Source: Betaproteobacteria bacterium
Lineage (GTDB): Bacteria; Pseudomonadota; Gammaproteobacteria; Burkholderiales; Thiobacillaceae
Direction: 5' to 3'
DNA length: 37,094 bases
NCBI GenBank assembly: GCA_007280375.1
Contig: QYQG01000037.1
Coordinates: 1-37,094 of the forward strand
The notes below the pieces were generated by a model. The model made no database searches. It was not told where the DNA came from and saw nothing but the letters and a program-made list of their open reading frames with translations. A program made the translations under genes and the position numbers. This document shows, piece by piece, positions 8,533 to 17,306 of the stretch (the stretch's first letter is position 1; each line of letters starts with the position of its first letter).

Positions 8533-11500
8533 ATGAGCACGACCGACGACCACAGCAACGCACCCGAAAACCTCGCCGGAAAACTGGCGCGTATCTTCTT
8601 ACGCTCCAAGATGACGGCGCTGTTTATCCTCGCCGTTACCTTGACCGGCCTCTTGGCACTCATCGTCACGCCGCGCGAATACAACCCGCAGATCGTCGTC
8701 CCGGCCGCCAACATCATCGTCGCCAAGCCCGGCGCGTCGGCCGCCGAGATCCAAAACCTCGTGGTCAAACCGCTCGAGGCGATCATGAACGCGCAAGCCG
8801 GTGTCGATCACACCTACGGCTTTGCCAGCAACGACTTCGGCCTCGTCACGGTGCAATTTAAGGTCGGCGAAGACCAAGAAAAAAGCCTCGTCAAGCTCTA
8901 CAACCAGATCATGCAAAACTGGGATCGCATCCCGCCCGGCGCGATGGAACCCATCATCAAGCCGATCAATGTCGATGATGTGCCCATCATGACGCTCACG
9001 CTCAACTCCAGCACGCACGACGATATGCGCCTGCGGCAGGTGAGTCAGCGCGTGTTGGAACAGCTGCGTAATGTGCCTGGCGTCTCCTTCACGCAGATCC
9101 TGGGTGGTCGCGCCCAGGCACTCAATGTCTGGATAGACCCGCAACGCCTAGAGTCCTCGGGCGTCACCTTAGACCGTATCGATCAAGTCCTGAGCGGTAC
9201 CAATGTCGCCGCGCCCTTGGGCGACCTGGTGCAAAGTAATCGTAGCGTCCCCTTGCGCATGGCCTGTTTCCTGTGTTCCGCCGAGAAGGTACGCCAGATC
9301 GTCGTCGGCACCTCACGCACCGGTGCGCCTATCTATCTTCAAGATGTCGCCCGGATCGAAGATGGTGCGGTGGAGACCGAAGAGACCACCCGCTTTGCCT
9401 ATGGCCTCGCCAGTGCCGCCGGTTTGTCGCGTGATGAGCGCCCCGCCGTCACCCTCGCCATCGCCAAGAAGTCCGGCACCAACGCCGTGGTCGTCGCCGA
9501 TGCCGTCCTTGCCAAACTGGACGAACTAAAAAGCCAAGCCATCCCTGCCGGCATCGACATCGCCGTCACCCGCAACGATGGCGCCAAGGCCGATGCGGCG
9601 GTGAACGAACTGGTCATGCACCTCGGCATCGCCATCGCCTCGGTGGTCGTCATCCTCGTTGCCTTCTTGGGCTGGCGCGAGGCTGGCATCGTCACCATGA
9701 CCGTGCCGCTCATCCTCTTCGTGGTCCTCGCCGTCGGGTTTGTCGCCGGTCAGACCATGAACCGCATCACCCTGTTTGCACTCATCCTCTCGCTCGGACT
9801 CTTGGTCGATGCCGCCATTGTGGTGATCGAGAACATCCACCGCCACTTGCACCACGGCGGCGGCAAAGACTTTGGTCAGACCTTGATCACGGCCACCAAC
9901 GAGATCGGCAATCCGACCAATATCGCCACCATCGCCGTCATCTTGGCCTTCATCCCCATGGCCTTCGTCAGCGGCATGATGGGGCCATTCATGTTGCCCA
10001 TCCCCTTCAATGTGCCGATCGCCATGATCGCCTCCATCCTCGTCGCCTACATGGTCGTGCCGTGGGCCGCTAATCTATGGCTGCGCGGCAAGGCCTTGAA
10101 AGCCATGGAGACGACGCCTACGCTGGAAGAGATAGGCGAGTCGAAGCGAGACCCGTTGCACCGCGCCTATGTCGCCACCCTCACCCCGTTGATCGCCTCG
10201 GCCACCAAACGCAACATCACCTTTGCCCTCGTGCTCACCCTCTTGGGCGGCGCAATGTTGATGCCGGCCTGGCAATTCATCCGCCCATCAGGACTGAACG
10301 GCCCACTCTCGCCACTCGGTGTCGAGCTCAAGATGTTGCCTAACGACAACACCAACACCCTGTTGCTACAGGTTGACATGCCCACCGGCACGGCCTTGGC
10401 CGCGACGGATCAGGTCGCCCGAGCGGTGGGCGCGGTCATCGCCAAACACCCGCATGTCACCGATTATCAGACCTTCTCGGGCCTCACGGCCCCGATAGAC
10501 TTTGCCGCCCTCGTGCGCGGCGACATGATCAAGCGCGGCACCAATCTGGCCCAGATCCGCGTCAACCTCGTGGACAAACATCACCGCGATGATGCCTCGC
10601 ACAGCATCGCTATCCAGATGAACGAGGCCCTCGCCACCGTGCGCCAAAAACACCCCAGCGCCAACATCAAGCTCTACGAAACGCCACCCGGCCCGCCGGT
10701 ACAGGCGCAGATCTTGGCCGAACTCTACGGCCCGGATTACGAGCGACTACGCGCCGCCGCACCGATCATCGACAGCGCCTTCAAGGGCATCTACGGCATG
10801 ATCAATGTGGATGATTCGGTGACCGCCAACGCGGATAACTTCCACATCCAGATCGACCGTGAAAAGGCCATGCTCGCCGGCATCGTCCCCGGACAGATCG
10901 CCAAACTGCTGCGCGACTATGTGGCCGGTCTCAACATCGGCACGCTGCATGTGACCAGTGCCCGCGAGCCGATCGACATCCGCGTGCGCCTGCCGCATGA
11001 ACTACGCACCCAGCCTGAATCCTTGATGAGCCTGCGTATCACCAACCCGCACGGGCAACAGATCCCGCTGTCGGCCATTGCCAGCATCAAGCCGGTGCAA
11101 CAAGCGCGCCCCATCTACGATCGCGATCAACACCCCATGGTCATGGTCGGCGGCGAGCTGCTCAAGTCCAGCCCGGTGTACGCCGTACTCGCCTTGGATG
11201 CGCAGCTAGACGGCAAGGTGCTACCAGATGGCACCGTCTTCAAGACCGGCAATCTCGGCTTCACCCAGGCCAGCCCCAAGGATGTGGTGGAGAACACCCT
11301 GCTCTGGGGTGGTGAGATGCGCCTGACACTCGATGTCTTCCGCGACCTCGGTTCGGCCTTCATCGTCGCCCTCATCCTCATCTACCTGATGCTGGTCGGC
11401 TACTACAAGTCCTTCATGTTGCCGCTCATCGTCATGGGCGCGATCCCGCTCACCTTGGTTGGCGTCTTCCCCGGCCATGTCATCACCGGTCAGGCCTTCA

Positions 11501-11835
11501 CCGCCACCTCAATGATCGGCGTCATCGCCTTGGCCGGTGTCGTGGTGCGCAACTCGCTATTGCTGATCGACTTCATCCTCGATTATCGCAAACAAGGTTA
11601 CAGCCTGAAGGAGGCCGTGATCGAGGCCGGTGCGGTGCGTTTCCGCCCCATCCTGCTCACCGCCTTGGCCATCATCTTGGGTTCGGCCATCATGACCACC
11701 GACCCCGTGTTCGGCGGCCTCGCCGTCAGCCTCATCTTCGGCACCTTCGCCTCCACCGCACTGACCTTGGTCGTCATCCCCTTGGTGTACTTCCTCTGGC
11801 AGCGCAACGCCCAACCTACAACGACCCCCACCTAA
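8533..11835 (+). CDS. RND-superfamily efflux permease
   Basis: 1100 aa; TM4 LGLLVDAAIVVIENIHRHL; late GVIALAGVVVRNSLLLIDFI...EAGAVRFRPILLTALAIILGSAIM; positioned after OMF and MFP. Confidence 0.95.
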   Translation: MSTTDDHSNAPENLAGKLARIFLRSKMTALFILAVTLTGLLALIVTPREYNPQIVVPAANIIVAKPGASAAEIQNLVVKPLEAIMNAQAGVDHTYGFASNDFGLVTVQFKVGEDQEKSLVKLYNQIMQNWDRIPPGAMEPIIKPINVDDVPIMTLTLNSSTHDDMRLRQVSQRVLEQLRNVPGVSFTQILGGRAQALNVWIDPQRLESSGVTLDRIDQVLSGTNVAAPLGDLVQSNRSVPLRMACFLCSAEKVRQIVVGTSRTGAPIYLQDVARIEDGAVETEETTRFAYGLASAAGLSRDERPAVTLAIAKKSGTNAVVVADAVLAKLDELKSQAIPAGIDIAVTRNDGAKADAAVNELVMHLGIAIASVVVILVAFLGWREAGIVTMTVPLILFVVLAVGFVAGQTMNRITLFALILSLGLLVDAAIVVIENIHRHLHHGGGKDFGQTLITATNEIGNPTNIATIAVILAFIPMAFVSGMMGPFMLPIPFNVPIAMIASILVAYMVVPWAANLWLRGKALKAMETTPTLEEIGESKRDPLHRAYVATLTPLIASATKRNITFALVLTLLGGAMLMPAWQFIRPSGLNGPLSPLGVELKMLPNDNTNTLLLQVDMPTGTALAATDQVARAVGAVIAKHPHVTDYQTFSGLTAPIDFAALVRGDMIKRGTNLAQIRVNLVDKHHRDDASHSIAIQMNEALATVRQKHPSANIKLYETPPGPPVQAQILAELYGPDYERLRAAAPIIDSAFKGIYGMINVDDSVTANADNFHIQIDREKAMLAGIVPGQIAKLLRDYVAGLNIGTLHVTSAREPIDIRVRLPHELRTQPESLMSLRITNPHGQQIPLSAIASIKPVQQARPIYDRDQHPMVMVGGELLKSSPVYAVLALDAQLDGKVLPDGTVFKTGNLGFTQASPKDVVENTLLWGGEMRLTLDVFRDLGSAFIVALILIYLMLVGYYKSFMLPLIVMGAIPLTLVGVFPGHVITGQAFTATSMIGVIALAGVVVRNSLLLIDFILDYRKQGYSLKEAVIEAGAVRFRPILLTALAIILGSAIMTTDPVFGGLAVSLIFGTFASTALTLVVIPLVYFLWQRNAQPTTTPT

Positions 11836-11844
11836 AGGAAACCT

Positions 11845-12066
11845 ATGTCTATTGAACGCATCGTCCGCATCGTCGCCGGCCTTATGATCCTCCTCTCCCT
11901 GTTCCTCGCCCACAACGCGGGCACGGTCGACCTGACCGCCGCAAGCTGGCTCTGGTTCACCGCCTTCATCGGCGTCAACCTGCTCCAATCGGGGTTTACC
12001 AACCTCTGCCCGCTGGTCGCGATCCTCAAAAAACTCGGCTTTAAAGAAGGCGGCGCCTGCTGTTAA
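11845..12066 (+). CDS. DUF2892 (YgaP-like transmembrane domain) protein, 73 aa
   Basis: MSIERIVRIVAGLMILLSLFLA...WLWFTAFIGVNLLQSGFTNLCPLVAILKKLGFKEGGACC; two TM helices and the CP motif typical of the family. Confidence 0.85.
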   Translation: MSIERIVRIVAGLMILLSLFLAHNAGTVDLTAASWLWFTAFIGVNLLQSGFTNLCPLVAILKKLGFKEGGACC

Positions 12067-12090
12067 GCGTAAGCAAACTTCCTACCCTCT

Positions 12091-12119
12091 GACAGGCTGG
12101 AGTAAAATCCCAGCCTGTC
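12091..12119. terminator. Hairpin GACAGGCTGG-9 nt-CCAGCCTGTC between the DUF2892 gene and the rhodanese gene
   Basis: Perfect 10-bp stem followed by GTTCTTTCT; loop contains TAAAAT that could alternatively be a -10 element for the rhodanese gene. Confidence 0.55.
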
Positions 12120-12140
12120 GTTCTTTCTGCGGTCTTTACC

Positions 12141-12557
12141 ATGCCTATCGATTTCATCACCCAAAACATCTGGCTCATCATCTTGGTCCTCACCTCCGGC
12201 CTCATGCTGGTCATGCCCTCGTTAACCGGCAAACTCTCCGGTGTCGTGCAGATTGGCCCACAAGAGGTCGTGCGCCTGTTCAACCACGAAGACGCCCTCA
12301 TCCTCGATGTACGCGAAGACTCCGAATTCCGCGATGGCCATGTCCCCAAGTCACGCCATATCCCGCTCGGCAAGCTCAAGGCCGAGATCGGCGGACTCGA
12401 AAAATATAAAGACCGCGCCGTCATCGCCATCTGCCGTAGCGGCAACCGCTCACAAAGTGCCTGCGGCCAGTTACGCCGCGCCGGTTTCACCAAGGTACAC
12501 AACCTCGCCGGCGGCATCGGCTCGTGGGACCAAGCCGGTCTACCCAAAGAACGCTAA
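12141..12557 (+). CDS. yibN: Membrane-anchored rhodanese-like protein (YibN-like)
   Basis: N-terminal TM then single rhodanese domain (LILDVREDSEFRDGHVPKSRHIPLG; active loop CRSGNRS); followed by grxC and near gpmI as in E. coli. Confidence 0.85.
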   Translation: MPIDFITQNIWLIILVLTSGLMLVMPSLTGKLSGVVQIGPQEVVRLFNHEDALILDVREDSEFRDGHVPKSRHIPLGKLKAEIGGLEKYKDRAVIAICRSGNRSQSACGQLRRAGFTKVHNLAGGIGSWDQAGLPKER

Positions 12558-12581
12558 TCTATTAAACGCCTAGGAACGACC

Positions 12582-12839
12582 ATGCCCATCGTAAAAATGT
12601 ATTGCACCGCGACCTGCCCCTACTGCGTCATGGCCGAAAAGCTCCTCAACCGCAAGGGCGTTACCACGATCGAAAAGATCCGCGTTGACCTACAGCCCGA
12701 GCAGCGCGACGCCATGATCGCGCTCACCGGCCGCCGCACCGTGCCACAAGTCTTTATCGGCGAACAGCACATCGGTGGCTTTGACGACCTCTCTGAGCTG
12801 GATGCCGCAGGCGACCTAGAGCCCTTGCTCGCAGCGTAA
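12582..12839 (+). CDS. grxC: Glutaredoxin 3
   Basis: 85 aa, CPYC active site, RRTVPQVFIGEQHIGGFDDL. Confidence 0.94.
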   Translation: MPIVKMYCTATCPYCVMAEKLLNRKGVTTIEKIRVDLQPEQRDAMIALTGRRTVPQVFIGEQHIGGFDDLSELDAAGDLEPLLAA

Positions 12840-12850
12840 GCACGCGCCGA

Positions 12851-13756
12851 TCACGCCCACCGCCCTAGACTCAACCGATCCAATCCGGCAAGATCGTGTT
12901 GCGTCTCCACCTGCACAAAGCCCCGCTGGGTAAGGAGTGCGCGTACCGCCGTCCCTTGGTTATAGCCGTGCTCCAACATCAACCAGCCGCCAGAGACAAG
13001 ATGATCGGGCGCAGCCGCGATCAGGCGACGGATCGTATCCAGCCCCTCCACGCCCGATGCCAAGGCCAGTGCCGGTTCAAAGCGCAGATCGCCTTGCGCA
13101 AGATGTGGATCCGCCGCCGCGATATAGGGCGGATTCGAGACGATGCCAGCAAAGCGTTGTCCGCCTAACGGTGCGAACAGATCGCCCTCGACAAAACGCA
13201 ACGCCGCGCCCAACGCACGCGCATTCTCCTGCGCGACGGCGAGGGCATCGGGACTGATATCCAGCGCCGTCACCTCCGCCTCCGGTCGTTCCAGCGCCAA
13301 CGAGATCGCCACACAGCCGCTCCCCGTCCCCACATCCAACAGCGCCACCCTCGCCCCCGCAGGCCACTGCGTCAACGCCGCCTCAAGCAAATGTTCCGTC
13401 TCGGGGCGGGGGATCAAAACCGCCGCCGTGACCTTAAAGTCGCGCCCATAAAACTCACGCACGCCCACGATCTGCGCAATCGGCTCGCCCGCTAAACGAC
13501 GCGCCAATGCCGCATCCAAGCGTTGCTGCCACTCCGCGCACAGGGTCTCATCGCCGTGCGCCACCAGCCACACCCGAGGCTGGCCCAGCGCGTAACTCGC
13601 CAGGGCGTGCGCCTCAATCCGCGCCTCGGCCGGCGAAAAGACATGGACACGGGCTAAGGCATGCTGTGCGTCCCCCAGCCATGCGGTCAAGGTGATCGCA
13701 GGGATCAACGCGGCGGTGCGGGGGGTGTATTTACAGGCGCTGACGGCGCGCCCCAT
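12851..13756 (-). CDS. prmC: Peptide chain release factor N(5)-glutamine methyltransferase; start codon uncertain (overlaps upstream ORF)
   Basis: VALLDVGTGSGCVAISLALERPEAEVTALDIS and GIVSNPPYIAAADPHL (NPPY). Confidence 0.93.
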   Translation of the reverse strand: MGRAVSACKYTPRTAALIPAITLTAWLGDAQHALARVHVFSPAEARIEAHALASYALGQPRVWLVAHGDETLCAEWQQRLDAALARRLAGEPIAQIVGVREFYGRDFKVTAAVLIPRPETEHLLEAALTQWPAGARVALLDVGTGSGCVAISLALERPEAEVTALDISPDALAVAQENARALGAALRFVEGDLFAPLGGQRFAGIVSNPPYIAAADPHLAQGDLRFEPALALASGVEGLDTIRRLIAAAPDHLVSGGWLMLEHGYNQGTAVRALLTQRGFVQVETQHDLAGLDRLSLGRWA

Positions 13757-14148
13757 GCGGGTAGCGGACGCGGCTCATACACCACCGGCGGTGGTGGGAT
13801 CATCATTGCATCCCACTTCTGGGAAAGATCCTTGATATAGCCATCACCCTCGACGCGCATACGCCTCTGGAGGATCTCCAGCCGAAAAGCCAAATCAGGC
13901 GCCAAGCTCGCATCCTCCGTGCCTTGCAGGCCGTCTAACGCGGCATCGAGCAGATAGTGCGAAACCTGTTTCCACTCCTCCTCGGTGAAATAATCTTGTA
14001 GCGTGGCCAGCTTCCCCTTCAGTGAGTCACTGGCGTTAACCGTGCCCGTCGGCGCGGCGACAGTACCATTTACGGGTGGCATCGGGGCCGCGCCCAAGAC
14101 GGGGGAGGTTACCAGGGTCAACAAAAACACCGAAAGCAGACGGGACAT
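13705..14148 (-). CDS. Secreted/periplasmic hypothetical protein, Pro-rich C-terminus
   Basis: Signal peptide MSRLLSVFLLTLVTSPVLGAAP; helical core; tail IPPPPVVYEPRPLPAWGAPSAPVNTPPAPPR. Confidence 0.65.
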   Translation of the reverse strand: MSRLLSVFLLTLVTSPVLGAAPMPPVNGTVAAPTGTVNASDSLKGKLATLQDYFTEEEWKQVSHYLLDAALDGLQGTEDASLAPDLAFRLEILQRRMRVEGDGYIKDLSQKWDAMMIPPPPVVYEPRPLPAWGAPSAPVNTPPAPPR

Positions 14149-14292
14149 AAGGCACTCACAAAGTCATAAACCACAGTCAGCATACCGCAAACGGCATTTA
14201 ATGCGCTATTTTTATCGCGATCCATCACCCCAAACGGACAATGGCTTTATGATGCGGCCCTAGACCTATCAAGAGAGACGATCGCAACCCCT

Positions 14293-16551
14293 ATGTTCCG
14301 CAGCTTGGGCCACCGCATCAGTAACGCCCCGCGTGCCTTTTTGGTCGTCGCCCTGCTATTGACCATCTTCGCAGGCGTGTACGGCAAAGATGTCATGCAA
14401 CGACTGACCTTGTCGCCCGGCTGGGATGTGCCAGGTAGCGGCTCGGCCTTGGCACGCCAAGCGGTACGCGAACAATATGGGCACGACGAAACCGCCGTCA
14501 TCCTGCTCTTCCGGCCGCACACCCCCGCCTTCACCCCCGATGACCCCGAATACCGCCGTGCTGTGGAGGCGGTACTCGACCCCATCGGAAACATCCCCGG
14601 CGTTTTAGGGGTCGACAGTTACTTCCAAACCCTAGACCCTGCACTGCGCTCGCACACGGGCGAGATGACCTATGCCATCGTGCGCCTCGCACGCGGCTCC
14701 GACAAAGGGATCGCCGCCTATCAAGCCGTGCGTCAACGCCTCACCTCCGAGCGTCTACAGGTCACCGCCGGCGGCGAACTGGCCACCTACATGGATGTCC
14801 GCGCCCAGCTCACCCACGATGTCGAACGCGCCGAGTGGATCAGCTTTGGCATCTTAGCGGTCCTCTTGGTATGGGTGTTTCGCTCAGTCATCGCCGCCTT
14901 GATGCCGCTCATGATCGGCGTCGTCACGGTGATACTCAGCACCGCCTTACTCAAGTTTTGCGCCCTCTTCACTGACATCACCATCTACGCCGCCAATGTA
15001 GTCTCCATGCTTGGGCTAGGCCTCGCCATCGACTACGGCCTCTTTATCGTCTCGCGTTTCCGCGAAGAACTAGCGCACGGTCACACACCCCAACACGCCT
15101 TAGGCACGACCATGGCCACCGCCGGTCACACCGTCGCCTTTAGCGGTGTGACCGTAGCCTCCAGCCTATTCTGTCTGCTGTTACTCCCACAACAGTTCTT
15201 CCAGAATATGGGACTGGCCGGCGGGCTCTCCGTGATTGCCGCGATGCTGACCGCCATTCTGCTCTTGCCGCCGTTACTCGTCCTCCTCGGTGAGCGCATC
15301 AACTATTGCGCCATACCGCGCCGTAAAGGCCGTGCGCGCGTCGATCGTGGGCGTTGGGAGCGTTTTAGTTACTGGGTGATGCATAACGCGCGCGCGGTGC
15401 TCGTCGTCAGCATATTGCTCCTAGGTTTCTTCGGTCTACCCATCTTGCACATGCAAATAGGCCCGGTCGATAGTCGTTCGTTGCCCGTCGCTGCCGAGAG
15501 CCGTCAGGTCCAGCAGATCTTGGAGCAATCTTTTCCTCGCTCGGGGATGAGCCCCTTGATCCTCAGCGTGCAGACGCAAGGCCCGGCCCACCTCGCGGCG
15601 GGCTTGACAGCCATCGACGCCCTCACACGACAAATCAACGCCCTGCCCGGCATCAATCGTGTCGACAGTCTCGTCACCCTCAGTGCCGGCATGTCCCTGG
15701 CCGACTATCAGCTATTCTATCAACACCCCGAACAATTCCCCGCCGCCAGCATCGCCCTACAGACCTACGCCAAGGGCCATCAAACCCTGGTCCTAGTACG
15801 CTACACGGCAGATCCCATCACCCCTGAGGCGCGTCAATTAGTACGGCAACTACGCGCCATGCCCTTGCCCCCCGGCATCACAGCGATGCAAGTCGGGGGC
15901 TTCCCTGCCGAACATCTGGATTATGTCGAGTCCCTCGTGCAGAACACCCCGTGGGTCATGGGCGCCATCATGCTCGTCATTGGCGTGTTGCTCTTCTTCA
16001 TGCTGGGCAGCGTCTTCTTGCCGATTAAGGCCATCCTCACCAACATCATCTCATTGACCGCCACCTTTGGCGGCTTGGTGTGGGTGTTCCAAGACGGCAA
16101 CATGGCCGGTCTACTCGGCTTTACACCGCAAGGCCAGATGGAAGGCACAGTGTTGGTCCTCATCTTCGCCACCGCCTTTGGTCTCTCGATCGACTACGAG
16201 GTCTTTCTACTCTCGCGCATCAAAGAAAGCTGCCACCGCAGTGGCGATAGCGTCACCTCTATCGCCACCGGCATCCAAAAGAGCGGCCCCATTATCACCA
16301 GCGCGGCCTTACTGATAGGCGTCGTGCTGGCCAGTTTTGCGATGGGCGAGGTGGTCTTCATGAAGGCGATGGGCCTAGGCTTATTATTCTCCGTCATCAT
16401 TGACGCCACGCTGGTGCGCATGTTGCTCGTCCCCGCCTCGTTGCGTCTATTGGGGCGTTTCAACTGGTGGGCACCGCCCTTCTTGCAGCGCATCTACCAG
16501 CGTTTTAACCTCTCTGAACACGACACCTTCACACCCCGGGGACCCACATGA
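14293..16551 (+). CDS. MMPL/RND-superfamily transporter
   Basis: Two repeated halves: GLGLAIDYGLFIVSRFREEL and FGLSIDYEVFLLSRIKE; IDATLVRMLLVPASLRLLG; MmpL-like topology. Confidence 0.9.
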   Translation: MFRSLGHRISNAPRAFLVVALLLTIFAGVYGKDVMQRLTLSPGWDVPGSGSALARQAVREQYGHDETAVILLFRPHTPAFTPDDPEYRRAVEAVLDPIGNIPGVLGVDSYFQTLDPALRSHTGEMTYAIVRLARGSDKGIAAYQAVRQRLTSERLQVTAGGELATYMDVRAQLTHDVERAEWISFGILAVLLVWVFRSVIAALMPLMIGVVTVILSTALLKFCALFTDITIYAANVVSMLGLGLAIDYGLFIVSRFREELAHGHTPQHALGTTMATAGHTVAFSGVTVASSLFCLLLLPQQFFQNMGLAGGLSVIAAMLTAILLLPPLLVLLGERINYCAIPRRKGRARVDRGRWERFSYWVMHNARAVLVVSILLLGFFGLPILHMQIGPVDSRSLPVAAESRQVQQILEQSFPRSGMSPLILSVQTQGPAHLAAGLTAIDALTRQINALPGINRVDSLVTLSAGMSLADYQLFYQHPEQFPAASIALQTYAKGHQTLVLVRYTADPITPEARQLVRQLRAMPLPPGITAMQVGGFPAEHLDYVESLVQNTPWVMGAIMLVIGVLLFFMLGSVFLPIKAILTNIISLTATFGGLVWVFQDGNMAGLLGFTPQGQMEGTVLVLIFATAFGLSIDYEVFLLSRIKESCHRSGDSVTSIATGIQKSGPIITSAALLIGVVLASFAMGEVVFMKAMGLGLLFSVIIDATLVRMLLVPASLRLLGRFNWWAPPFLQRIYQRFNLSEHDTFTPRGPT

Positions 16552-17306
16552 ATCGTCTTCTACTCGCTATCTGCATGGTTGGCGTCACACACACGGCGAT
16601 GGCCGACTTCACCCTCAGCGGGCGCAGCACCGTCATGACCATGGGGATGAACCAAACGGGGCGCGAGGCCTTGATGATCAAAGACCACCAGATGCGCCGC
16701 GACCTCAATGAACGCGGCCGCAACTACAGCTACCTCTACGACATCAAGCGCAAAGAGGTGGCCGTGATCGATCACCTCATGCGCACTGCAGAGGTGCGCG
16801 CCCTCACCGCCCGTAGTCGTAGCAGCGATGGCAACAACAGCATGAGCTTTAACATCAAACCCACAGGGCGTAACACCGCCCTAGGTGACTGGCATTGCGA
16901 AGAGTTCGAGCTCGCCGCCAGCATGCCGATTGAGTGGGGCACCGAGAAGGCGACGATACACCTTGAGGGTCAGGTGTGGTTAGACCGCAAGGCCAGCGAG
17001 CGCAAGGAGCTCGCACCCTTTATACAGACCATCGAGAATGAAGATTTCTTTGCGGGTACCGCATCAAACAACAGCCCCACCTCCCCACAAGTGCGCATCT
17101 TCAACGAAGCTGCGCGCAAGATGTTATCCAAAGGCATGGTCTGTGCAACCCAGATAAGCTTCAAATTTGAGGGGGCCGGCCCCATGGCCGACCTCGCACG
17201 GCGCAGTCAAACGCGCGCCGGCATGGCCTACGAGGCCCACTCCGACGCCGCCATCAGCGAGGCAACCTTCGCCATCCCAGCTGGTTATCGCGTCGATCGC
17301 CGCTAA
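16548..17306 (+). CDS. Secreted hypothetical protein translationally coupled to the MMPL gene
   Basis: Signal peptide [23 protein letters not shown] start/stop overlap with the MMPL gene at 16548-16551; possible DUF4412/LolA-LppX-like beta fold (guess). Confidence 0.75.
   Translation: MNRLLLAICMVGVTHTAMADFTLSGRSTVMTMGMNQTGREALMIKDHQMRRDLNERGRNYSYLYDIKRKEVAVIDHLMRTAEVRALTARSRSSDGNNSMSFNIKPTGRNTALGDWHCEEFELAASMPIEWGTEKATIHLEGQVWLDRKASERKELAPFIQTIENEDFFAGTASNNSPTSPQVRIFNEAARKMLSKGMVCATQISFKFEGAGPMADLARRSQTRAGMAYEAHSDAAISEATFAIPAGYRVDRR

Noticed and set aside
12141-12839. Rhodanese and glutaredoxin as definite members of the RND operon
   Set aside because: The yibN-grxC pair near gpmI is a conserved neighbourhood and is separated from the cassette by a hairpin; membership is unproven.
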